Shown: positions 7,169 to 14,509, counted from the first letter of the stretch. The stretch: 19,922 nucleotides of DNA from CAIXQW01 sp046049675 (GCA_046049675.1 JBJORA010000039.1:1-19922), one strand, 5' to 3'. The notes: a model not told the origin generated them from the sequence alone. Translations and numbers: made by a program.

Positions 7169-7714
7169 ATGCAAGAGCAAGTAAAATGGGCAATTGATCC
7201 AAGCCACACAAAAGTAGGTTTCAGCGTACGTCATTTCGGAATCTCTGAAACTGATGGATTCTTTAGAAACTACAGCGCTGAGGTAAATGCACAAAAGGAG
7301 GACTTTTCGGATTTACATGTAAAAGTGAATGTGCAAATTGATAGTATCGACACCAACGATGTTGCAAGAGATGCGCATTTAAAGGCAGACGATTTTTTTA
7401 ATGCCGAAAAATTCCCGGAAATGAAATTTGAAAGTACAAAGCTAGAACCCACAAGTACGGCTAACGAATACAAAATGCATGGCAACTTAACCATTCGCGA
7501 TATTACAAAGCCAGTCGTATTTGATGTGGAGTATGCGGGTACAGTGCCGCAAGATCCTTTTGGTCATACAAAGGCTGGTTTCTTTCTAGCGGGCAGCATC
7601 AATCGTCAGGATTTTGGTTTATCCTTCAATGTATTATTGGGTACGGGCAATTTAGCGGTATCTGATAAAGTCAAAATCAATATCCCAGTTCAACTTGTAA
7701 AAGTGCAAGCATAA
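7169..7714 (+). CDS. YceI family protein without signal peptide
   Basis: This 181-residue protein is a complete YceI domain starting almost at residue 1: QVKWAIDPSHTKVGFSVRHFGIS, then DGFFRNYSAEV, the conserved DDFFNAEKFPEMKFEST, GNLTIRDITKPVVFDVEY, and GFFLAGSINRQDFGLSF. It has no signal peptide or lipobox, unlike the YceI lipoprotein at 4505, and should therefore be cytoplasmic. The barrel family binds isoprenoid-like or amphipathic ligands. Its stop codon overlaps the next start by one base (TAATG), which predicts translational coupling with the SDR oxidoreductase. With the AraC-type regulator upstream, the three genes may form a stress or metabolite-response unit, but this is inference. 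Confidence 0.93.
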   Translation: MQEQVKWAIDPSHTKVGFSVRHFGISETDGFFRNYSAEVNAQKEDFSDLHVKVNVQIDSIDTNDVARDAHLKADDFFNAEKFPEMKFESTKLEPTSTANEYKMHGNLTIRDITKPVVFDVEYAGTVPQDPFGHTKAGFFLAGSINRQDFGLSFNVLLGTGNLAVSDKVKINIPVQLVKVQA

Positions 7715-8544
7715 TGAAAAGCAGAAAATGGTTGATCACTGGCATATCTAGTGGATTAGGAAAAGCCTTAGCGGAAGCTGCGATGCAAAATGGCGATTTT
7801 GTGATAGGCACCTTTAGGCAACAAGCACAGGTTGATACTTTTAATACAAGTAATAAAGGCAAAGGTTTTGGCATTTTTGTAGACATTACAAGTAGTTCGC
7901 AAATTGAAGCTGCCTACAAATTAGTGCAAGAGAAATTTGAAAGCATAGATGTGCTGGTCAATAATGCAGGCTATGGTTTAGCAGGTGCTATAGAAGAAAC
8001 TAGTATTCAGGAAGCACGAGATTTGTTTGAAGCCAACTTCTTTGGAGCTTTGTTGATTACGCAAACATTTTTGCCAATGCTAAGAGCGCAAAAAAGCGGG
8101 CATATTATACAAATCTCATCGCACGGCGGCTTTAAGGCGTTTCCGGGTTTTGGCTTATACAATGCAAGTAAGTTTGCGCTAGAAGGATTTAGCGAAGCCC
8201 TGGCTGCTGAGGTAGAACCACTAGGTATTAAAGTGAGTATCGTAGAACCCGGGCCGTTTAGAACAAATTTTGCAGATACAGCTTTTCAACAAGCTAATAC
8301 AATAATATCCGACTATGATGTAACAGCAGGTGCATTTAGACAACGCATGAAACAAGTAAATGGCAGTCAAGAAGGTGACCCCACAAAAGCTGCAAAGGCT
8401 ATAGTAGATATTGTTAATTTAGACAGTCCACCACTGCGAGTACCATTGGGGAAAATTGTATTGGCATCATTAGCAGCCAAGCTGCAAAGTGTACATGAAG
8501 ACATGGAACGTGGTAGAGCAATTGCTGAAAATGCAGTCTTCTAA
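7714..8544 (+). CDS. SDR family NAD(P)-dependent oxidoreductase
   Basis: The 276-residue protein is a classical short-chain dehydrogenase/reductase: cofactor-binding TGISSGLG at 9-16, NNAG at 83-86, a catalytic serine in QISSHGG (135-136), and the YNASK active site with Y149 and K153. PGPFRTNF at 179-186 follows, as expected. The R in GTFRQQ (residue 35) after the second strand may favour NADP(H), which is tentative. The substrate cannot be read; its length and sequence style resemble the many uncharacterised 'oxidoreductase, SDR family' proteins. Its ATG overlaps the stop of the YceI gene by one base. It converges on the TauE-like gene with only 36 bases between the stops, and I see no clear terminator there. 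Confidence 0.93.
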   Translation: MKSRKWLITGISSGLGKALAEAAMQNGDFVIGTFRQQAQVDTFNTSNKGKGFGIFVDITSSSQIEAAYKLVQEKFESIDVLVNNAGYGLAGAIEETSIQEARDLFEANFFGALLITQTFLPMLRAQKSGHIIQISSHGGFKAFPGFGLYNASKFALEGFSEALAAEVEPLGIKVSIVEPGPFRTNFADTAFQQANTIISDYDVTAGAFRQRMKQVNGSQEGDPTKAAKAIVDIVNLDSPPLRVPLGKIVLASLAAKLQSVHEDMERGRAIAENAVF

Positions 8545-8580
8545 TTCTCTAAGCAGAACTGTAGGCAGCAAAATGAGACC

Positions 8581-8952
8581 TTACTTACTATCCCAAAACA
8601 TCTTTGCAGCCACCACAATTAGCACACATGCAAAAACACGCTTAATGGTTTTTACAGGAATTTGCAGCGCAACTTGGCTACCAAAGTAACCGCCTACAGC
8701 AAAGCCAACACAAAGCCAAATCACAAATTGCCAATTAACGTGACCTGCTTTGTGATAATTAATAACAGATGCTAAGGCTACGGGAATGCTTAGCATGGCT
8801 AGGGTAGTGCCTTGTGCTGTATGTTGTGCTAAACCAAAGCCCAAAACGAGGGCGGGCACAATCACAATACCTCCGCCAATGCCTACCATACTGCTAAGTA
8901 CGCCGGCTATTACACCTAAAATTAATAGTCCTACTACTGTTGCTATGCTCAT
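8581..8952 (-). CDS. Half-length TauE/SafE-family membrane permease
   Basis: The protein has 123 residues from the ATG at 8952, or 134 from an upstream ATG at 8985. It contains one TauE/SafE repeat of four hydrophobic helices. The signature GVLSSMVGIGGGIVIVPAL lies at the start, HTAQGTTLAML follows, and VKTIKRVFACVLIVVAAKM is the normal end of a repeat. Typical family members have two repeats and about 250 residues; this is one intact repeat, not a broken gene, and would be expected to dimerise. The family moves sulfite, sulfonates or related anions across the inner membrane. I prefer 8952 because the extra eleven residues from 8985 are polar and unlike the family N-terminus. The gene converges with the SDR gene. 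Confidence 0.85.
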   Translation of the reverse strand: MSIATVVGLLILGVIAGVLSSMVGIGGGIVIVPALVLGFGLAQHTAQGTTLAMLSIPVALASVINYHKAGHVNWQFVIWLCVGFAVGGYFGSQVALQIPVKTIKRVFACVLIVVAAKMFWDSK

Positions 8953-9056
8953 GTTGTTGTAACGATTTTCTGTATTATGACGCATTATTTACAATGATAA
9001 TGTAATATTTGCTCCCAAGTTACGTTTTCTTTGTGCAAAAGATAATAGGGAGGTTA

Positions 9057-9087
9057 TTTGGTTAAATGCGCTCACCCGTTATATTTG
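9057..9087 (+). promoter_or_regulatory. Canonical Bacteroidota promoter of the exbB-exbD-exbD-tonB operon
   Basis: TTTG at 9057-9060 (-33) and TATATTTG at 9080-9087 (-7) are separated by 19 bases, which is the textbook arrangement. Transcription should begin near 9091-9095. It therefore excludes the upstream in-frame ATG at 9066 as the exbB start and points to 9129. Confidence 0.85.
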
Positions 9088-9128
9088 CACAACTAACAAA
9101 TCAAACATCTAACAGAAAAAGAAGAATT

Positions 9129-9968
9129 ATGGCAGAAGTAAAAGCCGCTGCTAAGGCAGCACCTGCTCAAAGCGGAGGAGCAAAAAGTTCAAACACAATG
9201 GTTTTAAACCTATTTATCGTATTGGCATGTATTGCCATCGGTTGGGTTATCTATCAATTTGTGCTAGGCAGTCCAAAGAACTTCGTAGACGGCGCTACAC
9301 GCAAAACGCCAAACAGTTTAGCTGGTACGATGTACCACGGAGGTATCTTGGTGCCTTTCCTAATCGCATCTGCACTAATCATGTTTACTTTTATTTTTGA
9401 GCGTTTCTTTACAATCTTCAAAAGCCGCGGTACAATGGCTAATGCAGATTTTATGCGTGCAGTACAAGCTAAATTAGCTACTAACGATATTACAGGTGCT
9501 ATGGCTGTTTGCGATAAGCAGCGTGGTAGTGTTGGTAATGTTATGAAGGCTGGTCTTAAGAAGTACGGCGAAATGGCAAATGCTACTGGCATGACGCAAG
9601 AGCAAAAGCTAGTTGTAATTCAAAAAGAAGTAGAAGAAGCTACTGCCTTGGAATTACCAATGATGGAGCGTAACCTTGTTTTCTTAAGCACTATCGCTTC
9701 GGTTGCAACTTTGTTAGGTCTATTGGGTACTGTATTTGGTATGATTAAAGCATTCCGTGCGATGGGTCAAGCTGGAGCGCCAGATGCTAATGCGCTTGCA
9801 AATGGTATCTCTGAGGCCCTTGTAAATACTGCCTTAGGTATCGGTACTTCATTCTTTGCGATTATTGCATACAACTTCTTTACTACTATTATCGATAACG
9901 TAACTTACGGTATTGATGAGAGCGGCTTTACTTTGGCGCAAAGCTTCAAAAGTAAGTATCCTGCATAA
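9129..9968 (+). CDS. exbB: MotA/TolQ/ExbB proton channel family protein
   Basis: The 279-residue protein starts at the ATG at 9129, chosen because the promoter's predicted start site lies downstream of the alternative ATG at 9066. An Ala/Lys-rich cytoplasmic start is followed by an extra hydrophobic segment (25-47). The three ExbB helices follow at about 71-92, 183-207 and 230-255. The conserved core is visible in FLSTIASVATLLGLLGTVFG (about 185-204) and ISEALVNTALGIGTSFFAI (227-245). ExbB pentamers and ExbD form the inner-membrane proton channel that powers TonB. It is the first gene of an exbB-exbD-exbD-tonB operon; outer-membrane SusC/D-like and siderophore receptors elsewhere in the genome would be its clients. 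Confidence 0.95.
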   Translation: MAEVKAAAKAAPAQSGGAKSSNTMVLNLFIVLACIAIGWVIYQFVLGSPKNFVDGATRKTPNSLAGTMYHGGILVPFLIASALIMFTFIFERFFTIFKSRGTMANADFMRAVQAKLATNDITGAMAVCDKQRGSVGNVMKAGLKKYGEMANATGMTQEQKLVVIQKEVEEATALELPMMERNLVFLSTIASVATLLGLLGTVFGMIKAFRAMGQAGAPDANALANGISEALVNTALGIGTSFFAIIAYNFFTTIIDNVTYGIDESGFTLAQSFKSKYPA

Positions 9969-10014
9969 GGGCCACACCTAATTTATTAGAAAAAAGAAAG
10001 AGGAATAATAATAA

Positions 10015-10728
10015 ATGGCTCACAAATTACCACGGAAAAGTACCAACATCGACATGACGGCGATGTGCGACGTGGCATTCTTGTTGCTAACATTCTTTAT
10101 GTTGGCAACCAAGTTCAAGCCAGCGGAGCCAGTGGTTGTTCGTACACCTAGTTCTGTATCAGAAATTCAGGTGCCAGAAAATACTTGCTTGCTAAGTATA
10201 GATAAGCAAGGCCGTATTTTTATGGACTACGACAACAAAGACGCTAAACGCTTGTTGATTGACTCTGTTAATACAGAGAAAGGTTTGGGACTTAGCGACG
10301 AAGAAAAAGAAACCTTTATTAAAGGTGCAGCTATTGGTGCCCCATTTGCAGGTCTAAAGCAATACTTAGCAAGCAGCGACGAAGAGCGCAAAATGATGCC
10401 TAATCTTGGTATTCCAGTGCCAACAGATAGTGGTGCGTATTATATTAATAATAACGAACTTGCTTATTGGGTTTATCATACGCGCTTAGCTGGCGATTTA
10501 GCAGCACAAGCAGCAGGCGTTGCGGATTCTGCAAAGAAGCCTGTAAACATTGCAATTAAATGTGATGCTGGGTTGCAGTATCCTGGCTTTAAGGCAATGA
10601 TTAAAACGTTACAACGCAACGACCTAAACAGCTATCTACTTGTTACCAATGTAGAAGGTGTGCCAGAGAATACTGCCTTGTACAAGGAGCGTTTTTTAAA
10701 CGAAAAACCAAGCTCACCTGCCAACTAG
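10015..10728 (+). CDS. exbD: ExbD/TolR biopolymer transport protein, long form (first copy)
   Basis: The protein has 237 residues. A short cytoplasmic tail (MAHKLPRKSTNIDM) leads into a single transmembrane helix, CDVAFLLLTFFML. Its D19 corresponds to the essential proton-carrying aspartate of ExbD. The periplasmic part is much longer than in E. coli ExbD (about 140 residues in total), with an insertion around residues 75-145. It closes with the usual ExbD/TolR fold (KPVNIAIKCDAGLQYPGFKAMIKTLQ, about 175-200). AAGAGG about 11 bases before the ATG is one of the few Shine-Dalgarno-like sequences in the window. It follows exbB by 46 bases and precedes a second exbD, an arrangement common in Bacteroidota. 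Confidence 0.93.
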   Translation: MAHKLPRKSTNIDMTAMCDVAFLLLTFFMLATKFKPAEPVVVRTPSSVSEIQVPENTCLLSIDKQGRIFMDYDNKDAKRLLIDSVNTEKGLGLSDEEKETFIKGAAIGAPFAGLKQYLASSDEERKMMPNLGIPVPTDSGAYYINNNELAYWVYHTRLAGDLAAQAAGVADSAKKPVNIAIKCDAGLQYPGFKAMIKTLQRNDLNSYLLVTNVEGVPENTALYKERFLNEKPSSPAN

Positions 10729-10776
10729 GTAAAAAAAATATTAATTAATCACATTTTTAAAAAGACCACATAATAC

Positions 10777-11364
10777 ATGGCAGAAATGGATACCTCCTCC
10801 GGTGGAGGGAAAAAGAAAGGTGGAGTCAAAAAAGGCAAAAAACTCAGTACCAGAGTTGACCTTACACCAATGGTGGACTTGGGCTTCTTGCTTATTACAT
10901 TCTTTATGTTTACTACAACCATGAGTAAGCCTAAGGCGATGGATTTGCAAATGCCTATTGATAAAGACGAAATCAAAGATCCAACCGAATTAAAAGCAAG
11001 TACAGTATTAACCTGTTTGTTGAGTAAAAATAACCGTGTGTACTATTACCGCGGTATTGGCGACAATCCAAATGTTGCGCCAGATGTAAAGGTTACAACG
11101 TTCAAAAACCAAGGTGGTATTCGCGATGCAATCATTCAATTGAAGAAAGATGTAGACGCGCTTAAAGCCGATGGAACTTTGGCGCAGAAGGACCTTGCAT
11201 CCGTTATCATAAAACCAGATACTAATAGTACCTATGAAGACTTTGTAAACATACTTGACGAAATGACAATCAACGATATTTCTGTGTATGCGACAGTAGA
11301 TATTAGTCCAGTGGATCGAAGTTTTATTTTATTGACGGAGAAGGCAAATGGCGAAACAAATTAA
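10777..11364 (+). CDS. exbD: ExbD/TolR biopolymer transport protein (second copy)
   Basis: The 195-residue protein has a basic Gly/Lys-rich cytoplasmic tail (GGGKKKGGVKKGKKLSTR). VDLTPMVDLGFLLITFFMF follows, and D34 aligns with the essential membrane aspartate. The periplasmic domain then ends in TYEDFVNILDEMTINDISVYATVD. It differs in length and sequence from the copy just upstream, so the pair may form a mixed ExbD dimer in one ExbB pentamer or serve different TonB proteins, which is inference. The gaps are 48 bases to the upstream exbD and 56 bases to tonB, with no terminator in either. Confidence 0.93.
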   Translation: MAEMDTSSGGGKKKGGVKKGKKLSTRVDLTPMVDLGFLLITFFMFTTTMSKPKAMDLQMPIDKDEIKDPTELKASTVLTCLLSKNNRVYYYRGIGDNPNVAPDVKVTTFKNQGGIRDAIIQLKKDVDALKADGTLAQKDLASVIIKPDTNSTYEDFVNILDEMTINDISVYATVDISPVDRSFILLTEKANGETN

Positions 11365-11420
11365 TTTATGGAATTTTAAAGTTATCGCATCTAATAAAAG
11401 AACAATTAAAAGTCTACAAT

Positions 11421-12266
11421 ATGAACAGTAACGACTTCAAAAAAATGGACATTCTCGATATTCTTTTCCAAGGAAAGAATAAAGAGTATGGAGCCTACGA
11501 ATTACGCAAAAATTATAAGCGTCGCTTGATTTTGGCGTTATTAATTGGTGCTGTTGGTGGAGCAGTTTTAATGACGGCTCCAGCTGTGGCTGGCATGATG
11601 GGTAAAAAGAAGAAGGCTGTTATCAAGGTTACGAAAGTAAAAAAGCTTGATGCGCCTAAGCCTATCAATAAAAAGAAGCCACCTAAGCCACCACCACCGC
11701 CACCGCCACCACCGGCTCCGCCAAAACTAAAGTTTACACCTCCCGTAATTAAGAAAGACGAAGAGGTAAAGGAACCACCTCCAAAACAAGAGGACTTGAA
11801 ATTGAAGCCGCCAGGTGACAAAGACAATAAGGGCACACCAGGTGGGCAAGGCACAGGCGCACCAGCTGCTCCGAATAGCCCACCGCCACCACCGCCACCT
11901 CCACCACCGCCTACACCACCGCCGGCACCAAAGCCAACTGGCCCAACACGTAAAGTGGATATTGATGCCGACTATCCAGGAGGCATGGGTGCCCTAACTA
12001 GTTTCTTGCAGGATAATCTTACTTATCCAGATCAAGAAGCTGAGGATGGTGTAACAGGTAAGGCAGTAGTAGAGTTTGTTGTGGATTTAGATGGAAGCTG
12101 CACTGGCTTTAATATTACACAAAGCACAGGCAATAAAAATCTAGATGCAGAAGCACTACGTGTAGCTAAACTTGCTGGTAAAAAGAAATGGACACCAGCT
12201 AGGTTTAACGGTGAGCCAGTACAGGCATTCCGTACACTACCTGTTACCTTCAGCTTAGAAGAATAG
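11421..12266 (+). CDS. tonB: Energy transducer TonB
   Basis: The 281-residue protein has an N-terminal cytoplasmic segment with the Bacteroidota-typical LDILFQGKNKEYGAYELRKNY (residues 12-32). One transmembrane helix follows at about 35-58. A periplasm-spanning Pro/Lys linker contains two polyproline runs (about 87-101 and 153-168) joined by an acidic, glycine-rich stretch. The C-terminal TonB domain covers about 178-281, including YPGGMGALTSFLQDNLTYP, GKAVVEFVVDLDGSCTGF and WTPARFNGEPV. TonB carries energy from ExbB/ExbD across the periplasm to TonB-dependent receptors. It is the last gene of the operon, and an intrinsic terminator follows 21 bases after the stop. Confidence 0.96.
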   Translation: MNSNDFKKMDILDILFQGKNKEYGAYELRKNYKRRLILALLIGAVGGAVLMTAPAVAGMMGKKKKAVIKVTKVKKLDAPKPINKKKPPKPPPPPPPPPAPPKLKFTPPVIKKDEEVKEPPPKQEDLKLKPPGDKDNKGTPGGQGTGAPAAPNSPPPPPPPPPPPTPPPAPKPTGPTRKVDIDADYPGGMGALTSFLQDNLTYPDQEAEDGVTGKAVVEFVVDLDGSCTGFNITQSTGNKNLDAEALRVAKLAGKKKWTPARFNGEPVQAFRTLPVTFSLEE

Positions 12267-12287
12267 CACAAAAATTATTAAAATTTC

Positions 12288-12317
12288 AAAAACCTCTCAG
12301 CAATGGGAGGTTTTTTG
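12288..12317 (+). terminator. Intrinsic terminator of the exb-tonB operon
   Basis: The arms AAAAACCTCTC (12288-12298) and GGGAGGTTTTT (12305-12315) form an 11-pair stem, with one G-T wobble, around the loop AGCAAT. The stem runs directly into a T tract (12311-12316). Confidence 0.93.
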
Positions 12318-12408
12318 CTTTTAGGTGGGTTGGTGCGGCATGGTGGTTAATTGGTGATAGGTTATTGTCGATTGCTGGTGAATAGGTATTAGTGGAGGCG
12401 GCTATAAA

Positions 12409-12471
12409 AACCTGCACAATGTTTTTTAAGCTGCATATCCCGCTGCTTTAGGGCCTGCAAAGCTGCAGGTT
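12409..12471 (+). repeat. Inverted repeat with alternative local hairpin
   Basis: AACCTGCA (12409-12416) is the exact reverse complement of TGCAGGTT (12464-12471), with 47 bases between. The right arm also pairs locally: CCTGCA (12454-12459) with TGCAGG (12464-12469) across an AAGC loop. The two pairings exclude each other. Confidence 0.6.
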
Positions 12472-12510
12472 AAAAATAATTCACTAGGCTAAAAAGTCTT
12501 TTTGCGAGAA

Positions 12511-12518
12511 TAGCTTTG
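12511..12518 (+). promoter_or_regulatory. Candidate -7 element (TAGCTTTG) for grpE-dnaJ
   Basis: This is an exact TAnnTTTG match in the grpE upstream region, predicting a leader of about 120 bases. No TTTG lies at the -33 distance (the nearest, at 12501, is too close), so the call is moderate to weak. Confidence 0.4.
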
Positions 12519-12643
12519 AGAACTTACTGAGCTTAAGGGAACAAGAACTCAATTTCTCTAATTGCAAATACGCCAAATTGGCTGTAGTAATGGCTTTGGC
12601 AAAGTATTTGAAATATTGGTGTTGCAAGAAAAGTTTGTAAACA

Positions 12644-13237
12644 ATGTCAGATAATACGCAAAATCCTGCCGAAAATGCAGAAATGAACGACAAGCAAGAG
12701 CAAAATGCTGAACCGCAAATAAATCTTAATGCCGACGATAATGCAGCTGGCACTAGTGGTCTAAGCGAACCGCTTGAGGACGAGGATACAGTAAATAAGC
12801 TCTTAGACGAATTGAGCGAGTTAAAGGATAAATATCTGCGCCTTACTGCCGAGTTCGACAATTACAAGAAGCGCACTGCCAAAGAAATGTACGAACTGCG
12901 CCAAACTGCTGGCAAAGACATCATTATTGGTATGCTAGAAGTAGTAGACAACTGCGACCGTGCCGAACAGCAAGCACAAACAAGCAATGAAGTTTTACCA
13001 CAAGGCGTGCAACTTACCTTTCAGCAATTACGTACATTTTTAACGCAAAAGGGTGTGGTTGCTGTAGAAAGCAAAGGCCTAGATTTTGATGTTGAATTGC
13101 ACGAAGCCATTACCGAAATTCCTGCTCCTCTACCAGAACTTGTAGGTAAAGTAGTGGATGAAGTACAGAAAGGTTATACAATGAACGACAAGCTAATACG
13201 CTTTGCAAAAGTGGTAGTAGGTAAAGCAGCAGAATAG
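12644..13237 (+). CDS. grpE: Nucleotide exchange factor GrpE
   Basis: The 197-residue protein has a disordered, acidic, Asn/Gln-rich N-terminus (1-50). A long helix begins at about 52 (LLDELSELKDKYLRLTAEFDNYKKRTAKEM), the dimerisation stalk typical of GrpE. The family's EVVDNCDRA lies near 99-107. The C-terminal beta domain is recognised by LHEAITEIPAP and VVDEVQKGYTMNDKLIRFAKVVVGK. GrpE dimers release ADP from DnaK, and the stalk can act as a thermosensor. The gene is followed by dnaJ with only two bases between stop and start, so the two are co-translated. dnaK and hrcA are not in this window. Confidence 0.96.
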   Translation: MSDNTQNPAENAEMNDKQEQNAEPQINLNADDNAAGTSGLSEPLEDEDTVNKLLDELSELKDKYLRLTAEFDNYKKRTAKEMYELRQTAGKDIIIGMLEVVDNCDRAEQQAQTSNEVLPQGVQLTFQQLRTFLTQKGVVAVESKGLDFDVELHEAITEIPAPLPELVGKVVDEVQKGYTMNDKLIRFAKVVVGKAAE

Positions 13238-13239
13238 CT

Positions 13240-14415
13240 ATGAGTAAAAGAGATTTCTACGAGATTATAGGTGTTGGCCGCAATGCCAGTGCCGACGAAA
13301 TAAAGAAGGCGTACCGTAAGGTAGCCATGCAATACCACCCAGATAGAAACCCGGGTGATAAGGCCGCCGAAGAAAAGTTTAAGGAAGCCGCAGAAGCTTA
13401 CGAAGTACTAAGCGATCCGCAAAAGAAAGCGCGTTACGATCAGTTTGGTCATGCTGGTGTTGGTAGCAGTGCTGCTAGTGGCGGTGGAGGCTTTGGTGGC
13501 GGCATGCGTATGGAAGATATCTTCAGCAACTTTGGCGATATTTTCGGCGATGGTGGTTTTGAGAGTTTCTTTGGTGGCGCACAACGCGGTGGCGGTGGCG
13601 GTCGCAGAGGCGGAGCTAGAGGTAGCAACCTTCGCGTAAAGCTAAAGCTCAATTACGAAGAAATAGCAAAGCCTACACAAAAGACAATTAAGGTAAAAAA
13701 ACACGTAGCCTGCCAAGCTTGCAATAGCACCGGCGCAAAGGATAAAAATAGCGTACAAACTTGTTCTACCTGTCAAGGTAATGGGCAAGTGCGCCGTGTA
13801 CAGCAAAGCTTTTTAGGCCAAGTACAAACGGTAACTACTTGCCCAACTTGCGAAGGTAGCGGTACACAAATCGCAGCAAAATGTACAAGCTGCCGCGGCG
13901 AAGGCCGCGTGTATGGCGAAGAAACCATTACCATAGACGTGCCAGCGGGTGTAGCTGAGGGCATGCAAATGAGTATGAGCGGTCGAGGCAATGCTGGCGA
14001 ACGTGGCGGCGCAAATGGCGACTTACTTATTTTAATTGAGGAAGAACGTCATCCAGAATTGCAGCGCGAAGGCAATAATTTAATTTACGATTTACATATT
14101 TCTTTCCCAGAAGCAGCTTTGGGTACTGAAGCTGAAGTGCCTATTATTGGTGGAACTAACAAAGCGCGTATCAAAATTCCAGCTGGCACGCAAGCAGGCA
14201 GAATTTTTAGATTGAAGGGCAAAGGTTTTCCTAATGTAAATAACAGTTACGAAGTGGGCGATCAGCTTGTGCATCTTAACGTGTGGACACCTGAAGAATT
14301 GAGCAGCGAAGAGAAAACTATGCTCGAGAAATTACTGCATAGCAAGAACTTTAAGCCTGGCAAAGCCAAAGGTGGCAAGAGTTTCTTTGATAAGATTCGT
14401 GAAGCCTTTAGTTAA
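13240..14415 (+). CDS. dnaJ: Molecular chaperone DnaJ
   Basis: This is a full-length 391-residue type I DnaJ. The J domain (about 4-70) contains YHPDRNPGDKAAEEKFKEA, with HPD at 33-35 that stimulates DnaK. A Gly/Phe-rich linker follows at 72-126. Four zinc-binding CxxC pairs follow: C157/C160, C174/C177, C200/C203 and C214/C217. The first repeat reads CQACNSTG, the others CSTCQGNG, CPTCEGSG and CTSCRGEG, so both zinc sites are complete. The C-terminal substrate-binding domains run to about 375. It delivers unfolded proteins to DnaK and works with GrpE, encoded two bases upstream. The start is ATG at 13240, matching the family N-terminus (MSKRDFYEIIGV). Confidence 0.97.
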   Translation: MSKRDFYEIIGVGRNASADEIKKAYRKVAMQYHPDRNPGDKAAEEKFKEAAEAYEVLSDPQKKARYDQFGHAGVGSSAASGGGGFGGGMRMEDIFSNFGDIFGDGGFESFFGGAQRGGGGGRRGGARGSNLRVKLKLNYEEIAKPTQKTIKVKKHVACQACNSTGAKDKNSVQTCSTCQGNGQVRRVQQSFLGQVQTVTTCPTCEGSGTQIAAKCTSCRGEGRVYGEETITIDVPAGVAEGMQMSMSGRGNAGERGGANGDLLILIEEERHPELQREGNNLIYDLHISFPEAALGTEAEVPIIGGTNKARIKIPAGTQAGRIFRLKGKGFPNVNNSYEVGDQLVHLNVWTPEELSSEEKTMLEKLLHSKNFKPGKAKGGKSFFDKIREAFS

Positions 14416-14431
14416 AGCTTTGTAGCTTTAA
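14412..14431 (+). terminator. Weak stem-loop at the end of dnaJ
   Basis: TTAAAGC (14412-14418) pairs with GCTTTAA (14425-14431) around a six-base loop, overlapping the dnaJ stop codon. No T tract follows, so it may only attenuate or protect the mRNA end. It is a possible, not a typical, terminator. Confidence 0.3.
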
Positions 14432-14509
14432 GAAAACTTTGGCGCGCAGATGACCTGTTGCTAATTACAAAGCAATAGTTTGCATATTGAATCAAATTAA
14501 AAAATCACT

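Larger units (their letters stand above)
12318..12643 (+). other. Long gene-free leader between tonB and grpE, with G-rich tract and inverted repeats
   Basis: I find no gene in these 326 bases. The first 85 (12318-12402) are strongly G/T-skewed, with about a dozen GG doublets. The next part (12409-12471) contains AACCTGCA and TGCAGGTT as inverted arms with a competing short hairpin. A TAGCTTTG box (12511-12518) could be the grpE promoter. Two short palindromes lie at 12572-12582 and 12594-12604. The length suggests regulation of the grpE-dnaJ operon or an uncharacterised RNA, but no known RNA family is recognised. Confidence 0.5.

Noticed and set aside
9066..9128. N-terminal extension of exbB from the ATG at 9066
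   Set aside because: The -7 box of a well-formed promoter lies inside it, so the ATG would not be transcribed; the sequence is also unlike ExbB N-termini.
11513..11854. Minus-strand glycine-rich frame opposite tonB
   Set aside because: It is the complement of proline codons (CCA/CCG) and has no independent coding signal.
13445..13639. Overlapping frame in the dnaJ Gly/Phe region
   Set aside because: Low-complexity glycine codons create open frames in other phases; dnaJ itself is intact and conserved, so these are shadows.
14476..14482. TAGTTTG as -7 box for the SIMPL gene
   Set aside because: It is one base short of TAnnTTTG and no -33 element fits, so it was not listed.
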